A stretch of DNA of 64,000 nucleotides from Cephalotus follicularis (Eukaryota > Streptophyta > Magnoliopsida > Oxalidales > Cephalotaceae): contig BDDD01002133.1 of assembly GCA_001972305.1 (NCBI GenBank), positions 1 to 64,000 of the forward strand, read 5' to 3'. The notes under the pieces were generated by a model. The model searched no databases. It was not told where the DNA came from and was given only the letters and a program-made list of their open reading frames with translations. The stretch's first letter is position 1, and every line of letters starts with the position of its first letter. Of this stretch, positions 11,709 through 24,295 are shown piece by piece. A program made the position numbers and the translations under genes.

Positions 11709-13440
11709 TGAGATTTATGAGCCCCGTAAAGCAACTCACTCTTCAACCCATGTTCATTCGAAAGACACACCTGTCCCCGAAATCTTAACGCACCATTAGC
11801 ATGTACCCGAAAATCAGACTCTGAGTCCAGATTCTCTCGAATCTTTTGTAATTCAGGATCGTGTGCTTGAGCATTCTTTATTTCGTCAAGCAAAACTGGT
11901 TGTACTCTCATGCTAGCCATAAAGACTCCAGGTGATTGATTAAACGGAAACCACTCTTGGAAGTCCTTAAACATTTTCCATTCCGACACCATCGTACTGG
12001 CAATCATAGCCTTGCGACTCAAGGCATCAGCGACCACATTTGCCTTCCTCGGGTGGTACTGAACACTACAATCATAATCATTAAAGAATTCTACCCATCT
12101 TCGTTGCCTCATGTTCAGTGTATCCTGACAGAACAGGTACTTCAAACTCTTATGATCTGTAAGGATCTCAAACTGCGCCCCATAAATATAGTGCCTCCAC
12201 TTTTGAAGGGCGAATATAATAGCTGCAAGTTCAAGGTCGTGTGTCGGATAGTTTTCTTCATATGGATTTAGCTTCCTGGAATCGTAGCGATCACTCTTCC
12301 TCGCTGCATCAGCACGCAGCCCAAGCCCTTACCCGATGCATCACTATAGACTGCGAAGCCCTCATTACCATCAGGTAATGCCAAGATAGGAGCAGAAACT
12401 AACCGATCCTTCGGTTCACAGAAACTAGCTTCACAATCTTCATCCCAGACAAATAAGGTCTTCTTCTGGGTGAGTTGAGTCAAGGGCACGACTATCCTTG
12501 AAAAATTCTGGATAAACCTCCTATAATACCCCGCCAAGCCAAGAAAACTACGTACCTCCGTCACATTCTTCGGTTGTGGCCAGTCTCGCACCACTTCAGT
12601 CTTTGACGGATCCACTGTCAAGCCTTCCCCATATACAATGTGACCGAGAAAGATCACATGATCAAGCCAGAATTCACACTTGCAGAACTTGGAGTACAAC
12701 CGATGCTCTCTGAGAACCTACAATACTAGCCTCAGATGATGAGTGTGTTCCTCCTCACTCCTTGAATATACCAGTAAGTCATCAATAAACACTACAACAA
12801 ACTGATCCAGGTATGGCCGAAATACGTCGTTCATCAATGACATGAAATCTACCAGTGCATTGGTAACACCAAACGGCATCACCAAGAACTCGTAGTGACC
12901 ATACCGTGTCCAGAAGGTAGTCTTCTCAATGTCTCCTTCCCTTGCTCTCAGTTGGTGATAACCCGATCTCAAATCGAGCTTGGAAAACACCCTTGAACCT
13001 TGCAACTGGTCAAACAAATCCTCGATGTGGGGTAAAGGATACTTGTTCTTGATAGTTGCCTTGTTCAACATTCTGTAGTCGATGCAAAGCCTCATCGACC
13101 CATCCTTCTTCTTGACAAATAACACAGGCGCACCCCACGGAGAAACACTAGGTCTAACAAAACCCTTATCAATCAGGTCTTGTAACTGTAACTTCAGCTC
13201 TTGCAACTTGGCTGAAGCCATCCGATAAGGTGATTTAGAGATAGGAGACGTTCCAGGAACAAGATCAATTACGAACTCCATACTCCTCCTCGGTGGTAAA
13301 GACCACAAGTCATCAGGAAATACATCTAGAAATTCACACACAACTGGAATCTCCTCCATGCTCAAACCCTTCTCTTTCCTTCGATCAATTACATAAGCTA
13401 GGTATCCCTCGCATCCCTTCTCTAGCTACTTTGATGCTCA
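11709..13440 (-). pseudogene. B reverse transcriptase, RNase H and integrase start
   Basis: Reading minus from 13365: [18 protein letters not shown], then a [20 protein letters not shown] palm entry, [32 protein letters not shown] and [10 protein letters not shown] (the catalytic F-I-D-D box). [15 protein letters not shown] and [16 protein letters not shown] (RT/RNase H linker) follow, then [15 protein letters not shown] (RNase H) and [19 protein letters not shown]. Order and spacing are those of plant Ty3/gypsy pol. It carries breaks and is a fossil, but catalytic landmarks are well kept. Confidence 0.9.
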
Positions 13441-14020
13441 AATAAAGGATATGATCGGTGTCTAAAACCTTTTGTCTCCCTTGAACTGGAATGTCGTTTC
13501 GTTGGGTAGACAAAAATCCACAGTTTTATTATAACAATCCATACGAGCACGGTGAGCTGAAAGCCAATCCATCCCTAGTATAACATCAAAGTCATGGATA
13601 GGCAGTACTATCAAATCTGCATACAAAGAAATGCCTGCCATAGACATCTCACAACTCCTATATATCGAGTCAGTGTACATAGAAGTCCCAGTCGGTGTAC
13701 TCACATAAAGAAAATATGACATGCAGTCAGGGCCGACATCTAAGCAAGATGCAACACGTGTAGATATAAAAGAATGCGACACTCCAGAATCCATCAATAC
13801 TCTAGCAGAAAAACCATATATATACAGAGTACCTCCAACAACGGAAGTCGACGCTGGAACCTCTGTCTGAGCAAGTTCAAAAACTCTACCTTTTGCGAAG
13901 CCCTTGCCGGTGTCCTTCCTTTGTGATGGTCTCGCTGCCGCACCACTACTACTTCCTGGCCCAGTAGGCGCTGTAGCTGAACTCTTCAGATAGTCTTTCA
14001 CCGAATGACCAGGTGCCCCG
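13441..14020 (-). pseudogene. B protease region
   Basis: Minus-strand translation gives KGRVFELAQTEVPASTSVVGGTLYI, then the aspartic-protease-like site VLMDSGVSHSFIS and later VILGMDWLSAHRA, the flap-side motif of plant gypsy proteases. The same architecture appears at 44604-44999 and in element I at 38648-39040. Confidence 0.85.
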
Positions 14021-15039
14021 CACCTCAAGCACCAGCCATTAAACCTCCAACAATCTTTCTGTTCGTGTCCCGTGCCAGCCCAGTAGAAACAACCTTCGGA
14101 TCTAGCATTACTCCCTTGGCTGGGAGAACCCTTTGAAGCTGTCTGCTGAGATTTGCTCTTTGACGACTTCGTCGGAGAACCACCATCTTTCCATTTCGAC
14201 GATGCTGGTCTGGATTTTGTAGGACTCTGTTTATTCTGTTTTGCGCGAGCTCTCTCAGCCCAGTCTTCACTGGATATGCTCTCCAGTAGTCTTGCTTTCT
14301 ATGCAACTTCCACAGAAGTCCCCAGTTCCATAGCCCTAATTCTTGATTGAAGATCTGGCCACAGACCTCTCAGGAATCTCTGTATCTTCTTCACTTCATC
14401 ATCTACCAGATAGGGTGAATGTCTGGCTAGCTCTATGAACCTTGCTTGATACCCTGTCACTGTCATCTCTCCCTATCGTAACTCCAAGAGCTCCGTCTCT
14501 CGTTGCTCTTGTTCAATCCGTGGAACATAGGTCTCCAAGAACTCTGTCTGGAATCTGCCCCAAGTGCTGTCAAGCCTCTGAGATTCCCACTTTGCTTTGA
14601 CCATCTCCCGCCAATGAGTGGCCTCACCCCATAGACGGTATACAGCAAACTTCAGTTTTTGATTGTCAGTCCAGTCCATCACTTCAAAGATTTTTTCCAA
14701 ATCCTGCAGCCATCTCTCGGCAATTGTGGCATCAAGTTCCCCCTGAAAACTGGGTGGATTCTGCCCCATGAACGTTTCAATGTCCCTCCCAAACTGGTTA
14801 CCATCCTCTCTTGGGAAATGGTCAGGAGCTCTATGTTACGGCCGAGCTTGCGCGTAGTACGAGCGCATCTCCTCCGCATTAGCCATATTAAAGGCCATAT
14901 GTTGCTAAAAATAATTCGATATTCGGGTCATCGGATCTCTCTCATCCTGGGGAACATTCATCCCTTGCGGAACATTCGCTTCCTCAGGGGCATTGGCTCC
15001 AACAGTTGTAGCCCTAGCACGAGTTCTCCTTCGGTCCAT
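14021..15039 (-). pseudogene. B gag
   Basis: The start codon context is equivalent to that of K (a MDRRRTRARA-like opening at about 15039). The capsid-like part reads NPPSFQGELDATIAERW, LEKIFEVMDWTDNQKLKFA and ETYVPRIEQEQRETELLELR. A CCHC knuckle (CGAPGHSVKDY context) lies near 14000-14030. Identity to K gag is high, about 85% by eye over the best stretch. It carries breaks. Confidence 0.85.
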
Positions 15040-15135
15040 TGGTTCCTATAAGAAGGATGATGATTAGTCACGACTTTAGGAAAACAACTCATTAATTGCC
15101 AAGGAAAATATCCTAGCTAAGCATATATGGAATAT

Positions 15136-15147
15136 GCTCTGATAACA
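15136..15147 (-). promoter_or_regulatory. Primer-binding site of B
   Basis: The minus strand reads TGTTATCAGAGC, tRNA-Met type with one difference, four bases from the LTR edge at 15152. Confidence 0.75.
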
Positions 15148-15524
15148 TGTCTGTCACGCCCCGGTTTCATGTAGACATACATAAGGTGGCAAAGGCAATT
15201 AACATTAAGATCCAGCTTATATAAATACCATAAAATTTAAACTTTTCAAACAGATATCAGTTGTGGAAGCATTAAACTCGTAAGCTGAAAACACGTAACG
15301 TGCATCCCATACTGCACGCTACTCAATACAAGTTTGTCAAAGTTAAAAGCCCACAAAACGGAGCATGATCCATATTACATTACCCAGTGACATTAAAAGT
15401 CTAGCAACTGGAAACTACAGTACACAACACCCAAAGGGACATAACCCCTAGTAAAACATTAATAAAAATTTGTACTTCATCCATGTTGGTTCCCTTGCTG
15501 GTCCACTGCATCAATCTATAAAGT

Positions 15525-15556
15525 AGGGGGTTAGCCTTTGTCCTTACTCGACTAAG
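15525..15556 (-). promoter_or_regulatory. Conserved LTR block 1 (B)
   Basis: The minus strand reads GACTTAGTCGAGTAAGGACA then AAGGCTAACCCCCTAC. It matches nine other LTR positions in the window on both strands. See the finding on block 1. Confidence 0.7.
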
Positions 15557-15640
15557 TCATAAAAGTAGTTTGAGACCAAAATTATGTGCATGTCATGTGA
15601 TGTATGCATAGATGATGCAGTACAGTGGAAATACCAGTTT

Positions 15641-15676
15641 ACATATATATATATATATATATTAACAGTAATGCAG

Positions 15677-15706
<30 letters not shown>
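15641..15706. repeat. Two AT microsatellites
   Basis: Dinucleotide (AT)n runs at about 15643-15662 and 15680-15706 within B's 5' LTR. Confidence 0.95.
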
Positions 15707-15707
<1 letters not shown>

Positions 15708-16496
15708 AGAATATATATATAATTTAACAGTACGGTAAAATATAAGCGGGAACATATAAGAAAATATATGTATGTAACAATAGTACAGTGGTAGCCCGGC
15801 TAGAGCTACATCAAACAGGCACAGTAGTGTTCGAATAGGACCAGTAAACAGTACAGTAGATCCACAATGGGACTACAACAGGCAGGCAGTATGTGTAACG
15901 CCGCCAACTCCTAGCCCCACGTTACACTCCCACTTCGTTGCCTTCTCCAGGCAACCAAGCGAGACAATAGTACAGTACAGTGAGTTACCCAGCCAACTCC
16001 TGGCTCCTAGGTCAACCCTGCCACTAGCCGGCGCTGGCAGTCTCCGCCATGCAACTAGTGGCTCAAGCACAACCACATAAAATTCACAGAGCAAACAGTG
16101 AATAGTCACAGCAAACAGTGCAGTAATGACCGTTAGATCAACATCAGGCAGTTTATTTCAAACTGTTTTTGAAAGTCATAAACAGTTGACATATGTATTT
16201 TCAGTAGAGGAAAATACTTTTAAACAGTTCAGTAGGTGGAAATTTCTTTCCCAGTTGTTCGAAAATATGTTATTTTCAAATATCTATTTTGTACTCAAAA
16301 TAGTCATTTTCTGTTTCACATATGCATTTCTAAATTAACATACTAATCTAGAAATCATAAACAGTTTATAATCAGTTAATAAACAGGCAGTAAATAGTAC
16401 ATATGCAATGCATATAGATGTCCTAATGCATCCTAAACGGAGTCGGGATCATCGCGCATCTTTTTAAGCAAGAGAGAACTAAACAGTAGCTTGGCA

Positions 16497-16690
16497 GTCG
16501 GATGGATTCTTCACCAATCGACTGTTCTGAGTAATCAGTACAAGAGTGGTCGGCTAGTTCCTTCTACCAGTCGACTTGTTCATCAGGCAATCAGCTGTTA
16601 TCCTTCAACAGTCAACTGTTTCGGTTGAGGAACCGGATGTCTTCCTTCGACAGTTGACTGTTCTGGGAAACCAGTTACGTGTAATCCAAT
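16497..16690. repeat. Motif array, CAGTCGACTG class (B LTR, distal)
   Basis: About seven degenerate copies occur: AATCGACTGTTC, CCAGTCGACTTG, CAGTCAACTG and CAGTTGACTG among others. Taking D out, the array lies about 1.1-1.3 kb from the LTR start, the same place as the GTCGACGTC array 2 of C and K. Confidence 0.75.
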
Positions 16691-17814
16691 ATATATCACT
16701 TAAACGGATCATTGCAAGCATCCACATATATTCTCAAGATAGAATATCATCAATCAGTCCACAAGAGGTTCATAGAACACAACAGTAAACATGCATTTTA
16801 TCCAGCAAATCATTACCATAGTAAGAATCAACATGCATGTACATAATCTCAATTGCTTCTCAACATTAGGCATGGTAGATGGAAAATCCGTAGTAATCAT
16901 GGCACAACAACTAAACTCACAGCTCACACAACCATGTATTCAATCATAGGACATCCAGTAAGTTTGAGCTCAAAATACAAACATAACTTCCCCTACCTTT
17001 TGATTCCAAGTTAGGAATCTGTAAGTCCACCTCTTTGTGTTCCAACAGTGACGTTTTGAGCTCCTGTAGCGACCCAAACCCCAAGGGTTTGACACGCTAC
17101 TAACAGTATCATTCATTATCCAATATTCAGTGAAAATTAAAAACTTTTAACAATATAATAATGCATATGGAATAAATCCAATTAAATATCATTTGTGTGG
17201 ATAAACCCAGTGTTATACAATACTGTTCAAAAAAGCTCTGCCACAAGTCGGCAGGACAAGAAATACAATATTCAAAAATATAAATAAGTTGGTCGTCGAT
17301 CTGCTGTGGTGGAGACTCACCCGGGGCTTCAATCCTCGGCTAGCTGCGAAGCTCCACCTGTACCTGACCCATTACATTAAAATGCAATGGGTCAGCGACC
17401 ACTGGTCGTGTAGGAACTACAACCCACTCTTGCATGGAGATGCAGATGTAGCAGGCAGTATGCGATGCCACGAGATGCAAACACTTCATTCATTTGCTAC
17501 TAGTAGTCAATAACAGTACGATCCATTCCGTATCATTCCTTAACAGTCATTCACAATCATTAACCGCCATAACAAATCCTTCCTCGGCATCCCCTACTAA
17601 AGCGGGAGCAATAACGTAATTCAGACATTAAGGCAGAGGAGCCAGGACAGGAATAATCATTACATTTTAGGTAGACCGGTTCCTCGGGTTTTATCGGCTG
17701 TAGGAAGAGCAATAGACGCGCTCTAGGCATTATAGGCGGAGGATAGGAACATAAACACTATAAGGTAACAGTAATAGTAACAGTAACATTAACATTTAGT
17801 TAGTGTGGCTTCTC

Positions 17815-18005
17815 GGTTGGTGATCAGTCGGCTCAACTCAATTGGTGATCCGACGGCTCATCTCGGTCGGTGATCCATTGGGCTATCTCGGTGATCCCGT
17901 AGGCTCATCCAAATGATAGCCTTACCGGCTCATCTCAATGGGTGATATGACAGCTCGTCTCTGTTGGTGATCAGTCAGCTCATCTCAATTAGTGATCAGG
18001 CACAT
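17815..18005. repeat. Minisatellite in D 3' LTR
   Basis: About eight imperfect copies of a 20-25 bp unit around CTCATCTCGGTCGGTGATC. The matching array in the other LTR is at 27520-27715. Confidence 0.85.
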
Positions 18006-18479
18006 TACAGTACATTGACACTACAATACATTTCATTAACATTACACTAACATTTCAATAACACTACAGTACGTTGACAACTCACTGTGTGGTCTACCTT
18101 CATTATGCTATCTTCCATCACATTGTATTTACACTACACCTATTATATAATCATATATTCCACTTCATTTACTGCACTTATCATTCATACTGCACTTATA
18201 CCCCCCTTTTCTATTAATATATACACTAAGCACACAATCACGTTACGAGGCATGCAAGCGGGTACTGTTTAGTGTTATAGGAGGTTGCATGCTTCATGGA
18301 CACTGTTCGGCACTTTAGGGGCATGCACAGGATGCATGAGACACACTGTTCGGCATATACATGCATGGATGCATATAGGTGCTATTGAGCATTCAGCATG
18401 CAGAGGACGCATAGTACAAGTTAAGGCACCCATATTGGGATGCATGTTCTGGGTAGTGCTCGTCGTAATGGCATGGACG

Positions 18480-19215
18480 AATGGATGACTCTATTGCCCA
18501 TCCCTGGAGAGCCCTGGTACTGAGCCATGCTCGGGGCAACTGACAGATGAGCTCTAGCATTCAGTGTTGTATCCAAGGGCGCATGTAGGGGCTGACATGA
18601 GCATGGCGGAGGACAACGCATGCTCAGGACGCATGCTTGGTACAGGGGCACATGCTTGGGGCGCATCGTAGAGGATCACTCGACGCGATTGCATGCCCGC
18701 CATTGCTCGCTTGGACGCGTAGCAAAGGAAACATGCGTTGGGCTCTCGGGATACATAGCAGAGGACTAGCTTGGCATAAGGGATGCGGAGAAGGGTTTAT
18801 GGCACACCTCAGTTGGCATGGCAGAGGAGAGTTCCGGTGCACCCAAGTGGAGAGCTCTGGCGCATGTTAGAGGAAGCCATAGTTGGCTACTCGGATGCCA
18901 AGCAGAGGAGGGCCATGGCGTTTGGCACCTCGGTTGTTTGGCAGAGGAAAACACTCACTTGCGTGCATGCTGAGGAAGCATGCAGAGGAGAGCTCTTATT
19001 GCCGTTACATGCACGCATGGCAGAGGACGGAGTGCTCGGGCGATCGACTTTTCATGCTTAGGATACATACAAACAGAGGAGAGCTCGGCATGTACGGTGG
19101 CAATGGCAGAGGAAGGTGATTTCACATGTACGGTAACATATGGCAGGGGAGAGTGCTTCGGGGTCGAGGCATGCTTGGGAAGCATGCAGAGGAGGACAAG
19201 GCGCTGTGGCATGAT
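18480..19215. repeat. Irregular GCAGAGGA-rich repeat block, D 3' LTR
   Basis: The words GCATGC, GGCAGAGGA and GAGAGCTC recur every 30-80 bases over about 700 bp. Copies at 28190-28935 in the 5' LTR match. All ORFs here are in both strands and several frames at once, so they are not genes. Confidence 0.75.
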
Positions 19216-19814
19216 GCGCTAGGGCGTGTGGAACCTCGGTTGCGTGTCCTCAGAAGCAAAGGTGCATGACACTAGCGTCCTTGGCATAGCTCCTCTGTAC
19301 AAAGGCGCCTGGGTTCCTTGGTACCATGCGTTTCTCTGCACAATGGTTCCCTCAGACGCATACATTTGGAGGCTTTGGACATATGCACCGAACGCACGTA
19401 TTAGGGCAGCTTTTCGAGTACATGCTCCTGGTGCTAAGGTGCGTGACGATAGCGTGTGTGAAGCCAGAGGACGCCATCTTTACTTTAAGGCTAAATATAA
19501 ACTATGTCTAACACCCATCAATCACAGAGGACCATAAATTTCATGAGATTCAGTTTACCATGTAATCCTTCATCAGAATCTAGCCTATTCCTTATTACAT
19601 ACTATTTATAACAGTACACAGTAAAAGAAAAGGCACTGAGTAGGAGTAGTTCCTACCTGGAATCCGACGAGATTGCTTGTACAATTTCCTTTGCCGCTTT
19701 GCTCCTCTTCTCAAATTTCCAAGTTGCTTGTTTCACATCCTTTCCAAGGTGGAAATGAGGGACTTAAGTTGGAGAGGAGGAGAAAGCTAGGGACTTTCCA
19801 GGCACCACTCTTCT

Positions 19815-19818
<4 letters not shown>

Positions 19819-19849
<31 letters not shown>

Positions 19850-19850
19850 N
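19819..19850. repeat. CT microsatellite ending in a one-base gap
   Basis: (CT)n runs to a single N at 19850, after which the sequence jumps to the last 141 bp of a C-type LTR. The N is likely a placeholder for a larger missing stretch. Confidence 0.85.
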
Positions 19851-19991
19851 ATCATTCCCTCTTCCAAAATCTAACCTTTTAAATTTTGGAAAGCATCGTC
19901 TAAGTCAAAAATCATGCCATTCCCATAAATTCAATAATAATATTTCGATAAAATTGAAATATTACATTGCGCAAAAATCTCGGGCGTTACA
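19851..19991 (-). mobile_element. C 3' LTR, visible part
   Basis: It matches 24515-24655 closely and ends TCTCGGGCGTTACA at the purine tract. Confidence 0.85.
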
Positions 19992-20005
19992 ATCCACCCT
20001 CCTTC
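19992..20005 (-). promoter_or_regulatory. Polypurine tract of C
   Basis: The minus strand reads GAAGGAGGGTGGAT next to the LTR. K has GAAGGAGGGTTGAT at the same place. Confidence 0.85.
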
Positions 20006-20375
20006 AAAGAAATTCGTCCTCGAATTTCCTTAACACACTCTACATGATTAGGGGCACCGATCCTTAATCTTCTCTTCATGTTATTGGCATAACTTTCCTG
20101 TCGGCTTCGTGCCACAAGTAAACCTTTCTCAATGATCTTGACTTCTCTCGAAGTCCCATCCACGAGATTTGACCTAAGTGATGGTCGTTCATTATCTCGA
20201 TCGTTCGTACAACCGTTCGATCATTCATTAGACTGTTACGTCAGCGGTCATTTATCCTTGTACTTACTAGTTTAGCCTTCGAAGGTTCTAGCTTAATCAC
20301 CATAACGTTCGCTCAATCACGACTTTGATCGTCCAATAAATCAAGAACAATTTCAATATGTGATAAAACAATGCA
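20006..20375 (-). other. C interior between gag and polypurine tract
   Basis: Non-coding; matches K 49962-50315 (for example repeated CGATCGTTCG and ATGATCGAACG words). No pol domain is seen. Confidence 0.7.
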
Positions 20376-21545
20376 TCATAGATAGTAAAAAGTACCTCTC
20401 AAGATGCCCTTGCCGGTTTCCTTCCGCTGTGAAGGTCCAGCTGTAGCAACACCATCACCTGCAGGTCCAGTGGGCACTGTCACTTGCTCCATCGGACAAT
20501 CCCTCCTTAAATGGTCAGGTGCTCCACACTTCATACATGATCCATTTTTCCACCAGCAATACTCTGGTTGATGGCCCTTACGGTCACAATAGGGACAGAC
20601 TCCCATCCTAGCATTACTCCCCTGACTAGGAGTGCCCTGATTAGCAGTTTTCTGAGATTCATTATTTGTCGACTTTGTCGGAGAATCACTACTTTGCCAC
20701 TTAGATGAAGCCGCCCTAGATTGCTTGGAAGTTTGGTTGCTCTGTTGTGTACGAGCCCTCTCGGTGTGGTCTTCACTTGCTATGCTTTCCAGCAATCTTG
20801 CTTTTTGGGCAACCTCCACAAAAGTTCCCAACTCCATAGCTCTAATCCTTTACCGAAGGTCCGGTCGCAGACCCCTCAGGAACCTCCGAATTTTCTTTTC
20901 CTCATCCGCCACCAGATAGGCGGAGTGTCTGGCAAGCTCCATAAACCTGGCCTGGTATTCAGCCACGGTCATCTCTCCTTGTCTCAGCTCTAGAAGTTCT
21001 GTCTCTCTTCGTTCTTGCTCTATACGAGGAACATAGGTCTCAAGAAATTCTCTCTGGAATCTCTCCCATGTACTATCAAGTCCGGTTGACTCCCACATAG
21101 CCTTGACCATCTCCCACAAGTGGATGGCCTCGCCCCATAACCGGTAGAGAGCAAATTTCAACTTCTGGTTTTCTGTACACTCCATAACTTCGAAGATCTT
21201 CTCAAGATCTTGCAACCATCTTTCTGCAATAGTAGCATCTAGCTCTCCTCGAAAGCTAGGAGGATTCTGCCTCATGAATCTCTCTAAGCCTTTCCCAAAA
21301 GAGTTCCCATCTTCATGGTCATGCTGAGCAGGAGTTCTATGTCGGGGTGGAGCTTGCGCGTGGTATTGGCGCATCTCCTCCGCATTAGACATATTAAAGG
21401 CCATCTGTTGCTGAAAGTAATCCGCAATGCGCACCAACGGATCTCTATCATCATGTGGAACATTCACCCCTTGCGGGACATTTTCCGCCCTGGGGGCGTT
21501 GGCCTCAGCGGCTCAAGCTCTTGCACGTGTTCTCCTTCTGTCCAT
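20376..21545 (-). pseudogene. C gag
   Basis: It matches the K gag along its length. The capsid-like region (NPPSFRGELDATIAERW, LEKIFEVMECTENQKLKFA, ETYVPRIEQERRETELLELR) is followed by a Ser/Gln/Thr-rich linker. Two CCHC knuckles follow (CPYCDRKGHQPEYC, CMKCGAPDHLRRDC) and an ILRGTFYYL end. It is broken but well preserved. Confidence 0.88.
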
Positions 21546-21644
21546 TGTTCCTATATGGAAAAGATGTCATTAGTAGTCATCTCAAGGAAACAATCCGTTA
21601 ATTGCCAAGGAACTTATCCAAGCTAAGCATATAATGGATATATC

Positions 21645-21655
21645 CTCTGATACCA
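21645..21655 (-). promoter_or_regulatory. Primer-binding site of C
   Basis: The minus strand reads TGGTATCAGAG, a tRNA-Met type match, three bases from the LTR edge at 21659. Confidence 0.85.
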
Positions 21656-22116
21656 TCTTGTCACGCCCCGTTTTCCAAACGACATAAAAGTGGTAGCAAT
21701 AAACATAATAATCCAGCTTATCCATTTTACGATAAAATTTAAACCTTTTAAATATAGATACATCAGTTGCGGAAGCCTTTAATATAAGCCGAACTAACAA
21801 CGTAACACGCATCCCATACTACGTGTTACAATAAAACAACATCATCGTTAATTTCTCTCGAAACGGAGCGTGAATTAACCTTCATTTTTAACCATAAATA
21901 ACTTTTAAGGGGAAGTTCACATTTATAAATCAAAACCCAAAACATCGTTCCAAAACCCATATACAAAATTATCCAAATTGAACAAGTACAAGTTACCATC
22001 CTCTCCAACATGAGTAGGATTATCATAATACATAATCAGCTTAAACAACCTTCAAATAGCAGCTCCCAAAAAGGCCTTAACCGCACTTGTCTGACTGTCT
22101 CCGTCAATCTGAAATA

Positions 22117-22150
22117 GTAGGGGGTTAGCCTTTGTCCTCACTCGGCTAAG
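22117..22150 (-). promoter_or_regulatory. Conserved LTR block 1 (C)
   Basis: The minus strand reads CTTAGCCGAGTGAGGACAA then AGGCTAACCCCCTAC. It is almost identical to K at 53171-53205. Confidence 0.75.
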
Positions 22151-22256
22151 TATAAATACATTTTGGGATCAAGTAATGAATGACACGAAATGAATGCATT
22201 CATGATGCAGTACATAAGTAACACAGGATATAGATGAATATACATACACCTATATC

Positions 22257-22302
22257 TATATATATATATATATATATNNNNNNNNNNNNNNNNNNNNNNN
22301 NN
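22257..22302. repeat. AT microsatellite plus 25-N gap
   Basis: A (TA)n run is followed by 25 Ns (22278-22302), an assembly gap at a simple repeat. Confidence 0.95.
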
Positions 22303-22997
22303 CTGTAGCTGCAGAAAGGAGGACCAAACATGCCAAACTAGGTTTAACCTTGGCAACCGAGGCCTTGCTAAGATCTTTACTGAGATCCGTACAAACTCGT
22401 ATACCAACGTAACGTATGGTGACACTTAACTAAACAATACTACAGCGTACTAAAGAATTTACTAAAACTAAACTCTTTACACATATACTATAACACACCT
22501 TTTTATATAAAAGGTTTTTCCTGGCACTTTTACTAAAGTTTACAAACCTTAATACATATGTTTTTATTCATGACATGTTTTTCCTGACCAATATGTAAAA
22601 CTTATTTACATTACAACAGTTCATAAAATATGTATTATTAAATGAACCTTTACCTGACACTGCCTTTACATATAAAAGGTTTTCTTAACGCTTTGCCAAA
22701 GTGTATTAATTTTAATACAATATGCCTGTACTCATAAAAGCTTCTTAGCCTCATGTAAAATTACATAACAAAAGTTCATAAAATACTATGTGATTTTGAT
22801 GAACTTTTCCTAACTTTTCCTGAGAATATATAAACTCGTTTTATATATATTATATATATACAAAGTTTCTTAAATATGAATATTTAATGAACTTTTCCTG
22901 ACACTTTAAAACTATTGATGATTTGGGACAACCCACTCATTGACTTTTGACATTAGACACAATTTTCCTGACTACGGGTAAACCCTACAAAACTAAC

Positions 22998-23252
22998 TTT
23001 CCTCAACGCGTCGATGTCCATTGCCCCAAAAGCGTCGAGGTTTTCCTTCAAGGTCAGTGCTTGCAACAGTACAAATCGCGTCGACGTCTTTCTGTAGGCG
23101 TCGATGCCTACAGGTCAAAATCCTTGGGCGTCGATGTTCATCACAACGCGTCGACGTTTAAGGTAGGAACCTTAACACGTTCTCGCGTTATGAACAAGAC
23201 TTAATGCACAGCAACCAAAGACGTCGATGCCTTCCATAGACGTCGATGTTTA
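22998..23252. repeat. Motif array 3, GTCGAC class (C LTR)
   Basis: About eight copies including GCGTCGATGTC, GCGTCGACGTC and GACGTCGATGCC, 1.4-1.66 kb from the LTR start. K has the counterpart at 51730-52000. Confidence 0.85.
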
Positions 23253-23454
23253 AGTGGTACCAGCAGGTATCATTTCGTCCAATCTCCATTTCCAAGGAAG
23301 AAAACATCCTCCATTCACGCATGCAATTCCAGATACATTACTCACAGTGTAACATGCACAACAGGTTATCCGCGTGTATAACCAGATCATCAACCCACCA
23401 GAAATCCATAAAGTCCAGAAAGTAACATTTGCATTCTGCAGATGTTTGAAATAG

Positions 23455-23543
23455 ACATCGACGCTTAACTAAGACGTCGACGTCTATTGCCTCATCGCAC
23501 AAGGACATCGATGCTTACCACAAGAGCATCGACGTCTAAGAGT
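23455..23543. repeat. Motif array 2, GTCGAC class (C LTR)
   Basis: Four copies (GACATCGACGC, GACGTCGACGTC, GACATCGATGC, GCATCGACGTC), 1.1-1.2 kb from the LTR start. K counterpart is at 51447-51530. Confidence 0.85.
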
Positions 23544-24295
23544 CCAGAACACTGTCTCTTCCGTTTTATCCACAAACAGGGGTACTCAACCCTTATGCAC
23601 ATACAATCAAGCATGGGATTCACCCAGAAATCAACATGCATGCATAATCTACACCAACAGGTGTTCATATCATCAACCAAACATTTAGTTCAACTCCCAA
23701 CAAGCATGCAATTCATGCATTTCATTCATGGCAACACATTAACTTTGAACTCAAATATGTACATATAATTCCCCTACCTCTGGTTTCAAGTTAGAAACCT
23801 TGTAAGTCCACCTCTTTGAGTTCCAGGAATTGATCACAGCAGCTCCAAGGTTGTCCCGTTGCTGCAAGCTATCAGCTCCAAGCTCCCAAGCTCCACTGGT
23901 TCAACAATGGTGATATTCTTCTTTCACACTCACTGTTTCTTTCTTTTCTTCTTCTCAGGTGTTTTAAACGAGAGAGAGAGGTGGGGATGGGGTTGTTCTT
24001 ATGCAGATGGCTCCCTCTCCCTCTTTCTTTCTGCACTAAATGAACCTTCCCGTGTCCTCTCCCTCTTCCCCATTCCATTTCTGCATTCTCACTTTTGTTT
24101 CCTTCTCCTTTCCTTTTGCAGGTTGCATGCATCACAACACTTGTTACATTCTCCATCCATCTTCAGTCATGCAGGTCAGGAGGCTATTATGCATGGCCAA
24201 CACGTCCCACTTCGTGTCCCAAGGTGCCTGCAACAAGCCCAGAATGGTCTCCCTTTGCACGTTAGTCTGTCAGTTCATAACGTGACTGATATTCT

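Noticed and set aside
17060-17064. GCTCC/GGACC as D's target duplication
   Set aside because: Two of five bases differ, so I do not claim it; D's placement rests on alignment of the flanks with C's LTR.
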